A stretch of DNA of 64,000 nucleotides from Deltaproteobacteria bacterium. Lineage in GTDB: Bacteria; Desulfobacterota; Desulfuromonadia; Geobacterales; Pseudopelobacteraceae. The stretch lies in the NCBI GenBank assembly GCA_021781535.1, contig JAJXWO010000017.1, positions 1-64,000 of the forward strand. Direction: 5' to 3'. A program made the translations under genes and the position numbers. The notes below the pieces were generated by a model. It was not told the origin of the DNA and did not search any database. It saw only the letters and a list, made by a program, of their open reading frames with translations. How positions within the stretch are numbered: position 1 is the stretch's first letter; the number at the start of each line of letters is the position of its first letter. Positions 7,015-16,784 of this stretch are shown here, piece after piece.

Positions 7015-7647
7015 TCACTCCTCAATCAAATCCGGGAGTTCGTTGCTGTCGTCTTTCCGGTGCGGAAAGTGCTGTTTAAGGATATCGCCCACTTCAGTTA
7101 TGGTGGTGACCAGTGTGTCCACCATGCGTCCTTCGCGTATCCCCACGGCCAGGGCGGAAGCCAGAGCACTCCAACGCTCCGGCGGGATGACCTTGTTGAT
7201 GCCACGGTCGCCCAGTATCCATACCTTGCGCTCCAGCAGGGAGATGAAGATAAGGATGCCGTTTTCCTCGCGGGTACGGTGCAGACCCTTTTCGTGAAAG
7301 GCGCGCACGGCCCGTTGCTGTACGATGGCACGTACCCGTGCCGTCGGGGTGAAGGCGAGTTTGAGTGAGGGGAGGCGGAGGGCCAGAGCCAGCAGCGGCA
7401 GGTAGAAGATAAAGGTGAGGGGGATAAAGAGCCAGACCGAGGTGTCATGGCTGATGAGCCCGGCGATCAGCGCCAAGAGGGTGGCCATGATCATGGCGAA
7501 ATGTACGGCGGCTTCGCGATAGTCGTCGCTCTCCGCCACCAGCATCGGAGCGATTTCTCCCGACGTGCCGGATTCGGCTTGTTTGACAGCCTCCCGGATG
7601 AGGGCCTCTTGTTCATCGTTCAGATGCTTTGAAGTTGTCTTCGTCAT
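7015..7647 (-). CDS. TPM-domain membrane protein
   Basis: The protein carries a TPM domain (EALIREAVKQAESGTSGEIAPML; ...LERKVWILGDRGINKVIP), interrupted by two or three hydrophobic helices (AMIMATLLALIAGLI, WLFIPLTFIFYLPLLALAL). TPM proteins are membrane-anchored, of debated function (phosphatase-like fold, photosystem repair in plants). The ATG at 7647 has GGTGGTGA upstream and is preferred over the GTG at 7659. It lies directly behind the YgcG-like gene, and the two form an operon. Confidence 0.75.
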   Translation of the reverse strand: MTKTTSKHLNDEQEALIREAVKQAESGTSGEIAPMLVAESDDYREAAVHFAMIMATLLALIAGLISHDTSVWLFIPLTFIFYLPLLALALRLPSLKLAFTPTARVRAIVQQRAVRAFHEKGLHRTREENGILIFISLLERKVWILGDRGINKVIPPERWSALASALAVGIREGRMVDTLVTTITEVGDILKQHFPHRKDDSNELPDLIEE

Positions 7648-7652
7648 GATCG

Positions 7653-8531
7653 TCACCACCCATCGGAAGCGCCGCCGCCGTCAAAGCCGCCTCCGCCTCC
7701 GGAAAATCCACCGCCACCGGATGAAAAACCGCCGCCGCCAAACCCACCGCCAAAGCCGCCCCCTCCGTAGAAGCCACCACCACCGCCGCCTCCGAACAGG
7801 GACAGGAAGGCGATAAGAAAACCGGCGCCAAGGCCGACAGCGCCCAGTACGAGCAGAAATATCAGGGAAAGGCCGGGGAAAATTGTGGAAACGGCCAAAG
7901 GAAGCCCGATGGCACCGGCAATACCACCCATGAGGCGTGAGATGGAGCCGAGGGCCGCCGCTGCGATGACCGTGAAGAGCAGAATGGTGAGAAACCGGGA
8001 GGCATCTCTCTGTTTCGGGCGCTGCGTCTGTTCTCCGGGCGTTGCCGTGAACTCTCCCTTGGTGGCGGCCATGATCGCTTCAATACCCGCATTGACGCCA
8101 CCGTCGAAATCGCCGTTGCGGAGGTAGGGGCGCATGACGTCACGGATGATGCGGCCGGCGGTAATATCCGGCAATACCCCCTGGAGCCCCATCCCCACCT
8201 CGATGCGCACCTTCTGCTCGGCCTTGGCCAGGATGAGGATCACGCCGTTGTCTTTTCCTTTCTGGCCGATCTTCCACTGATCCGCGACGCGAATGGCAAA
8301 CTGGTCGATATCATCGCCCTGCAGCGACGGAACCGTCAGCACGACCACCTGCGTTGACGTGTCCTTCTCGAAGGCGGCCAGTTTCTGTTCCATCATGGCT
8401 ATCGCTCCGGGAGAAAGAATCCCGGCGTAGTCGTTGATCCGTCCCGAAAGCTGCGGGACGTCCAGCGCAACTGCCGTTATCGGCACGAGCACCAGCATGA
8501 TCAGAATAAGAAAGCGTTTCAAACGGTGCAT
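7653..8531 (-). CDS. ygcG: YgcG-family TPM-domain protein with glycine-rich tail
   Basis: A 292-residue secreted or membrane protein: signal peptide (LILIMLVLVPITAVALDVP), TPM domain (residues 30-150, GRINDYAGILSPGAIAMME and GVILILAKAEQKVRIEVG), one or two membrane helices near residues 180-240 and a low-complexity tail of GGGGF/GGGFGG repeats ending in GASDGW. This is the standard architecture of the YgcG family. It overlaps or abuts the second TPM gene, so the two probably work together at the membrane. Confidence 0.85.
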   Translation of the reverse strand: MHRLKRFLILIMLVLVPITAVALDVPQLSGRINDYAGILSPGAIAMMEQKLAAFEKDTSTQVVVLTVPSLQGDDIDQFAIRVADQWKIGQKGKDNGVILILAKAEQKVRIEVGMGLQGVLPDITAGRIIRDVMRPYLRNGDFDGGVNAGIEAIMAATKGEFTATPGEQTQRPKQRDASRFLTILLFTVIAAAALGSISRLMGGIAGAIGLPLAVSTIFPGLSLIFLLVLGAVGLGAGFLIAFLSLFGGGGGGGFYGGGGFGGGFGGGGFSSGGGGFSGGGGGFDGGGASDGW

Positions 8532-8674
8532 TGGTAACCCCGGAAAAACCTGTTGATCCAGTTTGAGAACAAAAAGGTATCTTCTGATTGTCGTTCTAGT
8601 AATGGTACCTTATTCAGCATCATTTTCAAGTGAGGTGCGCGGGAATAAATCCGGCTTGGAGTTTTCCGTGCCGG

Positions 8675-9565
8675 TTACGGCAACCGCCCTTCCCGGCGAA
8701 GTTTTGCAAGGATTTCATTGATCCTGGGCATGGCAGCCAGGGTCGCCTTTTCCCCTTCCATGATCGCCTCGTTGCGGTGACTGAAATCCGCTGATCCGAC
8801 AAACCCCACGATTGGCTTGATAACCACGTCGGCCTGGCTGATCGGAATCAGGGACATCTTGCTGTACATGATCTGTATCGATTTCATGATGGTGTCAATC
8901 GTCGAGGTCGGGACAACAGAATCTACGCCGGAAGAGATGTCAACGGCGATCACGATGTCGGCACCATACTGTCTGGCTACATCGACCGCCAGCGGATCGA
9001 CGACGCCACCATCGACATAGCTGGTCCCGGAAAATCTTGCCGGCTGAAACACTCCCGGAATAGCACAGCTTGCCTGGACGGCCATGCCGGTATTACCGGA
9101 ATGAAACACAACTTGCTCGCCGGTTTTGATATCGGTGGCAACGGCATAAAAGGGAATTTTAAGTTTCTCGATCGCAGCATTATGTACTTTCGTGTTGATA
9201 AAGTTCCGCAGACGATCTCCGCTCAGGAAGCCGTTGTCGGGAATTACCAGTTCGGCGACGTCACTTCTCTCGATCGACATGCTGATCTGCTGCAGCGCGT
9301 AGGCATCATACCCATAGGCAGACAGGCTTCCGACAAAGCTCCCGACACTTGTGCCGACGATCATCTGGATCGGCACCTTGTTGTTCTCAAGGATTTTCAG
9401 GACGCCGACGTGGGCAAACCCTTTTGAGGCGCCGGCACCAAGGACGAGCGCAATTTTAGCGGGGCGTTGCGGCTGTGTTTGCACCGGGGGCGTTGTAGCG
9501 CACGCGGAAATGATCAGGCTGCAACAGACACATACGTATAGTTTTATCGTTTTGACAGTCATCAT
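8675..9565 (-). CDS. Patatin-like phospholipase lipoprotein (RssA-type)
   Basis: From the ATG at 9565 (GAGGTCACC upstream; the ORF track adds 27 residues) the protein begins with a lipoprotein signal ending in SACATTP. The patatin fold follows: glycine-rich oxyanion loop GAGASKGFAHVGVLK, nucleophile elbow GTSVGS (Ser) and the dyad aspartate in VDGGVVDPL. These enzymes are serine acyl hydrolases. With a lipobox it is expected to sit on an envelope membrane facing the periplasm, where it may deacylate phospholipids. Confidence 0.85.
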   Translation of the reverse strand: MMTVKTIKLYVCVCCSLIISACATTPPVQTQPQRPAKIALVLGAGASKGFAHVGVLKILENNKVPIQMIVGTSVGSFVGSLSAYGYDAYALQQISMSIERSDVAELVIPDNGFLSGDRLRNFINTKVHNAAIEKLKIPFYAVATDIKTGEQVVFHSGNTGMAVQASCAIPGVFQPARFSGTSYVDGGVVDPLAVDVARQYGADIVIAVDISSGVDSVVPTSTIDTIMKSIQIMYSKMSLIPISQADVVIKPIVGFVGSADFSHRNEAIMEGEKATLAAMPRINEILAKLRREGRLP

Positions 9566-9719
9566 GGTGACCTCGTTACTGACGATGCTCTGGACTCCGT
9601 AATTATCATGACTATATACCTTAACAGAGGGGTGTACACAATACAACCTGGTCGCGAGAAATCGTGCCGCGTGAACTCTGACGTGGTACCGTCCCGCCGT
9701 ACCTCAGTCAAGACGGGAA

Positions 9720-10022
9720 TCAGCATAACTCCAGCTGTCCTATGACTGATGGCAGGTGTTTGGGCGCTTTGATCCGCAGCTGTTTATTGACATTCATTCT
9801 GCCGAATACAACCTGAATGTCGCTGGCCGCGACGCCGAACTCTTCAGCCAGAAAACGAACCATATGGTCGGTCGCTCTCCCCGAGTGCGGCACTGCTGTT
9901 ACGCTCACGCAGAGCTGATGGCCCTTAACCTTGCCGATTGCGTCTCGTTTAGCATTGGGTGTGCCGAGGATATTAAGGACAAGGGTGTCCCCCTCCCAGG
10001 TAAAAAACGGTTGTTTCATCAT
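9720..10022 (-). CDS. DUF167/YggU-family protein
   Basis: A short protein of about 100 residues with the DUF167 pattern: LNILGTPNAKRDAIGKVKG, LCVSVTAVPHSGRATDHMVRFLAEEFGV, VFGRMNVNKQLRI. The function of the family is unknown; the small alpha/beta domain may bind nucleic acid. A double ATG (10022 and 10019) directly follows GGAGGG, so the second Met is better spaced. The ORF track's 22-residue upstream extension lacks support. Confidence 0.75.
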   Translation of the reverse strand: MMKQPFFTWEGDTLVLNILGTPNAKRDAIGKVKGHQLCVSVTAVPHSGRATDHMVRFLAEEFGVAASDIQVVFGRMNVNKQLRIKAPKHLPSVIGQLELC

Positions 10023-10216
10023 CCCTCCGGTGGGTGCGTGAGTAAACGTCTCCCGGGTGACGCGAGGTGATCTTCCGGATGCTGCCATTGTTACTCCGGC
10101 GTCGCCTGCCTGTCAACGGATCGCATCAACCGGCAACACCCTGACGGCTGACGTTCGTGCCGTTTGTCAAACCGGCGTTTTCAGGTTACAGTCTCTATGC
10201 GGGGGAACGAGTACGC

Positions 10217-13200
10217 ATGAATGACACGGCAGCGGGAAAAAACAGATACAGGACGGTACAAAAGCTGCTGATCCGCAGCTTCCTGGTGGTGGTGTGTCTC
10301 TGCACGCTCGGCGCTATTTTCCTGAAAATCTATCTGGGAACACCGCATGCGTCTTCCCTGCTGTCCAGAACGCTGACCTCCTATCTCCACCAGTCGGTCC
10401 GTGTCACCTCCCTGCACACCGCAGGCGGTTCCCTCTATCTCACGGGGGTCTCGCTGGGCAACCCGCCTGATCTCCCGCCCGGTAATCTTGCCGAGGCTGA
10501 TTCCATCATTATTGCGCCAAATTGGGGAGCCCTGCTGACCGGGAGGCGGAGTGTGCGGCTTATCGCTTTCGAAGGGGTGAAGCTCAATCTTCAAAAAAAT
10601 AGCGCCGGCGTCTGGAATTTTTCGAGGCTGCTGCATCTTTTCGCCGATAAAAAAACTACCGGCACGGAGCTGTTCGTTGGGCAGCTTATTGTCAAAGATG
10701 GCGCCTTTCAGATTAACGGGCGCGGAGCGAAAGGGATTTCGCTGCAGCTGCTCAATCTGGCGACCAAGGGATCTGATAACGCCCGGATCAAACTGTCATT
10801 CGAGGATGCCGCACGGAATAACTACACCGTCACCGGAACAACCCGCCCCGGACCCAGACCCACGTTTGATCTGACACTGGCGGCGCCGTCCCTCTCCTTG
10901 AACAGCCTCGCCGCACTGCTGAAGCAGAAAAACACTCCTCTTTCCGGAGAGAGCAACGGGAGCTTGCAGGTGACTGCCGTTCTCCAGGACGGCCGGCTTC
11001 GCGCCGGCGGCAGACTGGATTTCAGCCGTTTGCCCGTTCCTTTACCCAAAAGAGCGCTCCCCGTGACCGGCAGCATCACGTTCGCTGCGGTCTATACCAG
11101 CAACACGGATGAAGCCCGCCTGGAGTCCCTCTCCGTAACTGCCGACAACATCATGAAAGGGCATGCCTCCGGAACGATCTCCAGGGTGAGTAGTGAACGG
11201 CGCTTTGCCGTTGAAGTCGGCATTGACGAGCTGAATCTTGCCGCGCTGGCGTTGCTGCTCCCTGAAGTGGAACGCGCAAAAACGGCACTAGGCGGCACAC
11301 TGCGCAGCTCGGGGCTTCGCGTTTCAGGATCCGGCGGCCAGGGGCTCACCAGCGCACGCGGCGTGGTGATGCTGAAAAACTGTTACCTTGAGAGAGCGGG
11401 ACAACCCATCTTCACGGCGCTCACGGGTACGGCCCGTTTTTCACCTGTTCCGGCCGGGTTTCTGGTAAAAGGAAGGTTTTCTCAAGGTGAGACACGCAGT
11501 GCCGCTCTCCTCGAAACGCTGCAGGCCCCGTTTGAAATCACTCTGTCCCGTCGGATGAAACTCCTCAAGGGCGGGATTTCGTCTCTGAGCGCCACCGTCA
11601 TGGGTCTTGCGGTTGACGGCCGTCTCGGGTACAGCGCAGCGGCGCCCGCTCCCTTCACCGCCGCACTCCGGATATCGTCCGCGCGGTTTTCATCACTGCA
11701 TCACCTCCCTGAAAAACTTCATCTGCAGCTGGCTTCCGGCAGCGGTTTTCTCGATCTGGAGGCCGCGGGGCGCGGCGTGCGGGATTTTACCGCTGCGGCG
11801 ACAGCCCGGGTTTCGGCCGTGCAGGGGACACGGAGCGGCACACGCTTCGGCATAAAAACCGGCGTCATGGATTCCCGCATCATCAGGAAAAACGGACCGG
11901 TCAGCGCCACGGGAAATGCCCGCTTCACCGGTCTTTCGCTTGACGGCAGGGAAGGGGATGCGCGGTTTTCCTACCGGATTGCGAATCGGACGGCTGTTCT
12001 TGACGATACCGTATTCAGTTTCGCCGGCATCTCCGGTGCCATTGCCCGCCTTACGGCAGTGATTCCCGCAAAAGAAGCCACTGCTGCAACGGTGCGCTAC
12101 CCGCTCTCCCTTGATGTTGCCGGCGGGGAGCTTCGGCGGGGGCAGGTTGATCTGCACGGTTTTTCCGGCACCGTACGTGGCAGCTATCGTTCAGACTCGC
12201 GCGGCAGATGGCTGGAAGGGACGGCAGATGGTTCATTCGCGCGGGTCGCCTGGCAGGGGAGTACGGTTGCTTCGCCGGCTGTGCATGTCACGTTGTCCCG
12301 GACAGGAGGGCGGGGAACTGTCAGCGGCACGCTGCTGGAGGGAGCGCTGAGCGGAAAGATCGCATTCAATCCATTTTTCCTGCGTGAGGGGGGTGGGTTC
12401 GAGCTGGGTGTCAGGAGCGCGCGGCTGCAGGATCTCGGGAAGGTACTGTCCCGGCGCGGGGCGGCGACTCTTTCGAATGGAGCGCTCGACGCTGCCGTTA
12501 GCGGGAGTTATACCGCAGCCGCAGGTCTTGTCTGCCGTTTTGAAGCGAAGGGAAGCGATGTTGCGCTTACCGGCAGCGGTGGTAGGACTCTCTTCGGCGG
12601 CGGAGCGGTCACGCTGTCCGGCGGCATATCCGGACCGAGGGTCACCGTCAGCAATGCGCTTCTTTCGGCCGGAAAAGGGGTGGTGCTGCAGGTGAAGGGA
12701 GATGTTGACAATCCTCTCACGCCGCAGCGGGCAGGGACTCTTACCTTCTCACTTCCCCGGACATCCCTCACGAGTATCATCGACCCATTTGTGAACATGC
12801 TCCCGCGAGTGATCCAGGAAGCAACGGTGGATGGATCGATAGCATCCGAAGGCACGCTTACCCTGCGTGGCGGCAAACAGCTGCTGGACGGGGCCCTGAT
12901 GTTGAAGGGTGTTCAGCTTGAAGTGCCGTCACAGCAGTTAAGAGCGGCAGACATTAATGGCCGCATTCCTTTTTCTCTCGATCTCTCCGGAAATACCCCC
13001 GTTACCATCACGGAGGCATCACGCTTTACCCGGGAAAACTATCCTCTGCTCCTGAAACAGCTTCGTGCTGCACCGGTCAGCGCCCAGCCGTTCACCATCG
13101 GCAGCGTCGATTTCGGCTCGGTAACGCTTGGAGAAGTGCTGCTGCAGATCAGCGCCGGAAACGGAGTTACAAGGATCGAATCCCTGCGGTCGTCACTCTA

Positions 13201-13759
13201 CGAAGGGGCCCTGTTCGGCACCGGTTTCGCAGCGGTGAAGAAAGGGATCAGCTACCGGGCGGACCTGCTTATCAACGGACTCAGCCTGAAACGGTTCTGC
13301 GCGACAATTCCCAAAATAAAGGACTATATCTCTGGCCGTCTCGATGGCGTCATCAGTCTCAACGGCGAAGGGGCAACCATGGCGGGGGTGACCGGATTTG
13401 CCGACCTCTGGGTACGCGAGGGGGCCGGGGAAAAGATGCTCGTCAGCAAGGAATTTCTCCAGAAGTTGTCGGGCAAGAAACTGAGCGGGTTTTTCTTCAG
13501 ATCGGATCGCCCTTTTGACAGTGCGGAGATTGCCGCTATTCTGGAAGATGGTAATCTGACCTTCAACAGGCTTGATATTATGCACACCAATTTTTTCGGG
13601 GTCCGGGACCTGAGCGTTTCGATTGCACCGACCCAAAACCGGATTGCTCTCGATCATCTTTTCACTGCCATCAAGCAGGCTGCGGCCCGCGGCAAAGCTA
13701 GCACCGGAGAAAGCCCCGCTCCCGCTCCCGCTGAACAGGAATTCAAGTGGCAGGAATGA
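10217..13759 (+). CDS. Large AsmA-type envelope protein, YdbH-like
   Basis: About 1,180 residues with one N-terminal membrane helix (LLIRSFLVVVCLCTLGAIFL) and then a long run of beta-strands in AsmA/TamB style (SGRLDGVISLNGEGATMAG type repeats). The C-terminal 150 residues (SLYEGALFGTGFAAVKKGISY, NGLSLKRFCATIPKIKDYISG) recall YdbH. TamB, YhdP and YdbH are inner-membrane-anchored, groove-like proteins that carry phospholipid to the outer membrane. The next gene encodes a YdbL-like lipoprotein, as in the E. coli ydbH-ynbE-ydbL operon, which supports the assignment. The chosen ATG has GGGGGAACG upstream. Confidence 0.7.
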   Translation: MNDTAAGKNRYRTVQKLLIRSFLVVVCLCTLGAIFLKIYLGTPHASSLLSRTLTSYLHQSVRVTSLHTAGGSLYLTGVSLGNPPDLPPGNLAEADSIIIAPNWGALLTGRRSVRLIAFEGVKLNLQKNSAGVWNFSRLLHLFADKKTTGTELFVGQLIVKDGAFQINGRGAKGISLQLLNLATKGSDNARIKLSFEDAARNNYTVTGTTRPGPRPTFDLTLAAPSLSLNSLAALLKQKNTPLSGESNGSLQVTAVLQDGRLRAGGRLDFSRLPVPLPKRALPVTGSITFAAVYTSNTDEARLESLSVTADNIMKGHASGTISRVSSERRFAVEVGIDELNLAALALLLPEVERAKTALGGTLRSSGLRVSGSGGQGLTSARGVVMLKNCYLERAGQPIFTALTGTARFSPVPAGFLVKGRFSQGETRSAALLETLQAPFEITLSRRMKLLKGGISSLSATVMGLAVDGRLGYSAAAPAPFTAALRISSARFSSLHHLPEKLHLQLASGSGFLDLEAAGRGVRDFTAAATARVSAVQGTRSGTRFGIKTGVMDSRIIRKNGPVSATGNARFTGLSLDGREGDARFSYRIANRTAVLDDTVFSFAGISGAIARLTAVIPAKEATAATVRYPLSLDVAGGELRRGQVDLHGFSGTVRGSYRSDSRGRWLEGTADGSFARVAWQGSTVASPAVHVTLSRTGGRGTVSGTLLEGALSGKIAFNPFFLREGGGFELGVRSARLQDLGKVLSRRGAATLSNGALDAAVSGSYTAAAGLVCRFEAKGSDVALTGSGGRTLFGGGAVTLSGGISGPRVTVSNALLSAGKGVVLQVKGDVDNPLTPQRAGTLTFSLPRTSLTSIIDPFVNMLPRVIQEATVDGSIASEGTLTLRGGKQLLDGALMLKGVQLEVPSQQLRAADINGRIPFSLDLSGNTPVTITEASRFTRENYPLLLKQLRAAPVSAQPFTIGSVDFGSVTLGEVLLQISAGNGVTRIESLRSSLYEGALFGTGFAAVKKGISYRADLLINGLSLKRFCATIPKIKDYISGRLDGVISLNGEGATMAGVTGFADLWVREGAGEKMLVSKEFLQKLSGKKLSGFFFRSDRPFDSAEIAAILEDGNLTFNRLDIMHTNFFGVRDLSVSIAPTQNRIALDHLFTAIKQAAARGKASTGESPAPAPAEQEFKWQE

Positions 13760-13845
13760 CGGATCTATGTGCCGAAGACGAACGGTACTTTTCTTGTCGA
13801 AGCGTTATGCTATAGTTAAAAAAATATCTGACCGGGGAGGCTCCT

Positions 13846-14511
13846 ATGCGCGTAACATGTATCAAATGGCTGGTGGCGGGGATGTGTGGTCTTCTTGCCG
13901 CGTGTGCAATAATCACCGTCAACGTCTATTTTCCTGAGAAGGCGGTGAAAGAGGCCTATAAATCGCTGGACGATGTGCTTCTGAAAAATGGTGCCGAAAA
14001 AACGCCGGATGTCGGAAAACCGCCGGCGGCAGAACCGGGCGCGACTGATGGCAAGCCGCAGAGCAATCTGTTCAAAGACCTGCCTGTTTTTTCGTTCTGC
14101 GCGGTTGCCCATGCCGCTGAAAACTACGCCGATGATCTGGCGATCGAGCTGGCCAGCATGCCGGAAGTCATAAAAGCCTACGAAGGCATGAGCAAGAGGT
14201 TGCCCCGGCTCACCGCGCTGTTCGACAGCGCTGCGGTCGGTCTGACGAACCAGGGACTGGTAACGGTGAGAGACAAGACGAAAATTACCGCCCAGGACGT
14301 GGAACTGGTAAACCGTGAAAACCAGAGCCGTAAGGTGGTCGTCACCAGCATGGCAAAGGCGATTTTAAAGATTACGAAAGTGAAAGAATCAAAAGAAGCG
14401 CTGGCTCAGGTTCTGGGAAAAGCAGCGGCAACCTACGCCGATACCAGGCGCGAAGAGGCGAAACCGGGATGGTGGATCCAGCTTGCAAATGGCCGCTGGA
14501 TCCAGAAATAG
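13846..14511 (+). CDS. DUF1318/YdbL-like lipoprotein
   Basis: A 221-residue lipoprotein: signal WLVAGMCGLLAACAII with a lipobox cysteine, then TVNVYFPEKAVKEAYKSLDD, typical of DUF1318. The C-terminus (NQGLVTVRDKTKITAQDVEL...AKPGWWIQLANGRWIQK) matches the YdbL pattern. In E. coli, YnbE (small lipoprotein) and YdbL (periplasmic) assist YdbH; here the two roles seem joined in one polypeptide. It follows the YdbH-like gene by about 85 bp. Confidence 0.7.
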   Translation: MRVTCIKWLVAGMCGLLAACAIITVNVYFPEKAVKEAYKSLDDVLLKNGAEKTPDVGKPPAAEPGATDGKPQSNLFKDLPVFSFCAVAHAAENYADDLAIELASMPEVIKAYEGMSKRLPRLTALFDSAAVGLTNQGLVTVRDKTKITAQDVELVNRENQSRKVVVTSMAKAILKITKVKESKEALAQVLGKAAATYADTRREEAKPGWWIQLANGRWIQK

Positions 14512-14541
14512 CACCTGAAAGAGATCGGTTTGCTGATCTGG

Positions 14542-15453
14542 TCAGTTGTTTCGCTTGATATACATGCTGATCAGGCGGCTCTCGATACTCAGGCGGAACA
14601 ACAGCGGCAGGAGGGCGGCCAGAAAGATGATGCCGCAGCCGAGCCATTCCCGGCTGTTCAGCCTCTCCCCCAGCACGAAAAAACCGGCGATCAGGCTCCA
14701 GATCGGGTCGAGGGTGTAGATCAGCCCGGCCCGGGTGGGGGTGACGTAGCGCTGATAGATGTTCTGGAGGGTGAAACAGAACACTGTCGGGAGGACAGCG
14801 CAGTAGACGACCGACAGAACGGCGGGCGGGGTGAAGCTGAAAGCGGGGAGGGGGAGCAGCAGTGTGGTGGCTCCGGCGATCAGCGAGACGGTGGCGAACT
14901 GAACGAGCGTGATCAGAAAAACATCATCGTCCTTCAGGACTTTGGACACCGAGATAATGTGGCAGGCGATCAGAAAGGCGCAGAATGTCGAGAAGATGTC
15001 TCCCCGGTTGAATCCGCTTCCGCCGCCGGTTGCCAGCAGTGCGATGCCGGCCACCGCCAGGGCGATGCCGGCCATGTTGACCCGCCCGATCCGGTCGCGC
15101 CAGATAATCCTGGTGATCATCGGGATGAAGAGTACGAAGAGGTTGTTGAGAATCCCGGCGCGCGAGATACTGGTCGCCTGGATGCCGAAGACGAAGCTCA
15201 AGTTGGTCAGCCCGAGGGCGGTTCCTACGATCATGCCGCGCATAAGAATCCCGGAATCCAGCTTTTTCAAGCGTCTGGAGCAAACCAGCAGCATGATCAG
15301 CGTGGCCAGAATGAACCGGCACAGCACAAACAGCTGTGGCGGGATCGTGGCGACGCCGATTTTGGTGAAAAGAAAACTGCCGCCCCAGAAGAAGGTGGTC
15401 AGTACGAGAAAAAAGTATACCCGGTTCATGGCGGGGGCTTTCGAGGTTGTCAT
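14542..15453 (-). CDS. EamA/DMT-family transporter
   Basis: About 303 residues with ten predicted membrane helices in two EamA repeats (first starts VYFFLVLTTFFWGGSFLFTKIG; second contains YTLDPIWSLIAGFFVLGERLNSREWLG). Drug/metabolite transporters of this family export amino acids or related metabolites, and the substrate is not predictable. The start at 15453 overlaps the MutT stop (ATGA), which decides against the longer ORF-track version. It is the last gene of the DUF815-MutT-DMT operon. Confidence 0.85.
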   Translation of the reverse strand: MTTSKAPAMNRVYFFLVLTTFFWGGSFLFTKIGVATIPPQLFVLCRFILATLIMLLVCSRRLKKLDSGILMRGMIVGTALGLTNLSFVFGIQATSISRAGILNNLFVLFIPMITRIIWRDRIGRVNMAGIALAVAGIALLATGGGSGFNRGDIFSTFCAFLIACHIISVSKVLKDDDVFLITLVQFATVSLIAGATTLLLPLPAFSFTPPAVLSVVYCAVLPTVFCFTLQNIYQRYVTPTRAGLIYTLDPIWSLIAGFFVLGERLNSREWLGCGIIFLAALLPLLFRLSIESRLISMYIKRNN

Positions 15454-15860
15454 GAGGGAGTGTTCTTTGCGGCAATCACCATATAATCGCCGATAACCGG
15501 CAGGTCTGCAGCGGCCCAATCCAGCTCCGTCATTCGCTCTGGCTCGATCCATTGCAGGGCGTGGTGCTCATGCGGCGTGATGATGCCGCCCGCCAGAGTG
15601 CAGGTGAACGGGTGGAGGGTGACGGTAAAATTTGTATACTGGTGGGTCGCCGGGGGTAGCGTCGCGCCGATACGGACGCTGACGCCAAGTTCCTCCATCA
15701 GTTCGCGGTGCAGGCACTCCTCGGGGGATTCGCCGGCTTCAATCTTGCCCCCCGGAAATTCCCATTTGAGCGGCAAGGCCATTGAGGCGCTCCGCTGCGC
15801 TGCCAGAACCTTCCCGTTCTGTTCTATGATTGCACAGGCCACGTGGAGATGGCGCATCAC
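15450..15860 (-). CDS. mutT: MutT-type Nudix (8-oxo-dGTP) hydrolase
   Basis: A 136-residue Nudix protein with the box GGKIEAGESPEECLHRELMEEL at residues 37-58 and an N-terminal VACAIIEQNGKVLAAQRS strand. MutT removes 8-oxo-dGTP from the nucleotide pool. GTG (15860) and ATG (15857) are adjacent starts overlapping the stop of the DUF815 gene, so the two are coupled. Confidence 0.85.
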   Translation of the reverse strand: MMRHLHVACAIIEQNGKVLAAQRSASMALPLKWEFPGGKIEAGESPEECLHRELMEELGVSVRIGATLPPATHQYTNFTVTLHPFTCTLAGGIITPHEHHALQWIEPERMTELDWAAADLPVIGDYMVIAAKNTPS

Positions 15861-16750
15861 AGGACCGCCGCATGATGCTGTTTCAACATCTGTTTGCCGA
15901 CCCAGCGGCAGGCGAACTGATAGGCGATCCGGCCGCTATTGTCCCCTTTGTCATATCCCCACTGTATTGCCGCTTCCCGTGCTTCATCGTCCCAGACAAG
16001 CGATGATCGCTGTTTGGCAAAGAGCTTTTCGACCCATTGCCGCGTGACGCTGATGTATTGCTCCTGGTTGAAAGGGTGAAAGCCGACCCAGAGTCCGAAC
16101 CGGCCGGAAAGTGAAATCTTTTCCTCAATCGCCTCGCCGTGGTGCATTTCGTTGTTTATCAGCATCGCGCCGCGGTTGTCGGTTTCAAACTCAGGCAGCA
16201 GGTGGCGGCGGTTTGAAGTGACGTAGATCAGGACGTTGCCGGGCGGTGCATAGACGGCGCCATCCAGGGCGCTTTTAAGCATTTTGTAGCTCGACTCCCC
16301 AACTTCGAACGAAACATCGTCGGAGAAGATAATAAAGCGGTACGGCAACCGTTTGATGCTGTCGACGATGTCCGGCAAGTGGATCAGGTCATTCTTGTCA
16401 ACCTGGACAATCCGCAGCCCCTGCACAGCATAATTGTTGAGCAGGGCCCGGATCAGCGACGATTTGCCGGTGCCGCGCGTACCCCAGAGCAGGGTGTTGT
16501 TGGCGGGATACCCGGCAAGAAACTGGCGGGTGTTCTCTTCAACGACCTGTTTCTGTTCTTCGATGCCGAGAAGGTCGTCCAGGCTGATCTGCTCGATACT
16601 CTCTACCGGTTCCAGGTAACCGGCGAAGGAGTGTCGCCTCCAGTTGGCGGCGTGGCAGAGCGCCCAATCGATATCGGCCACCGGTTTCGGCAGCAGAAGC
16701 TGCAGTGATGTGAGTACCTGTTTGAGTTGTGATGCCAGTTCATTGTCCAT
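15857..16750 (-). CDS. DUF815 AAA+ ATPase
   Basis: A 297-residue P-loop ATPase with LDDLLGIEEQKQVVEENT upstream of Walker A (LLWGTRGTGKSSLI), a Walker B in FIIFSDDVSFE, a sensor-like VTSNRRHLLPE and a C-terminal small domain. This is the DUF815 family, AAA+ proteins of unknown substrate widely conserved next to housekeeping genes. It is the first gene of a three-gene operon with mutT and the DMT transporter, with coupled starts. Confidence 0.85.
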   Translation of the reverse strand: MDNELASQLKQVLTSLQLLLPKPVADIDWALCHAANWRRHSFAGYLEPVESIEQISLDDLLGIEEQKQVVEENTRQFLAGYPANNTLLWGTRGTGKSSLIRALLNNYAVQGLRIVQVDKNDLIHLPDIVDSIKRLPYRFIIFSDDVSFEVGESSYKMLKSALDGAVYAPPGNVLIYVTSNRRHLLPEFETDNRGAMLINNEMHHGEAIEEKISLSGRFGLWVGFHPFNQEQYISVTRQWVEKLFAKQRSSLVWDDEAREAAIQWGYDKGDNSGRIAYQFACRWVGKQMLKQHHAAVL

Positions 16751-16784
16751 AGTGCCGCCTCGCGTGCCAGTTTATGAGCAGATG

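Noticed and set aside
7656-7830. Glycine-rich GGC repeats as a DNA repeat element
   Set aside because: They encode the normal Gly-rich tail of YgcG-type proteins.
14530-15486. 318-residue plus-strand ORF rich in Asp, Gln and Glu
   Set aside because: Antisense shadow of the DMT transporter; its composition is that of reversed hydrophobic codons.
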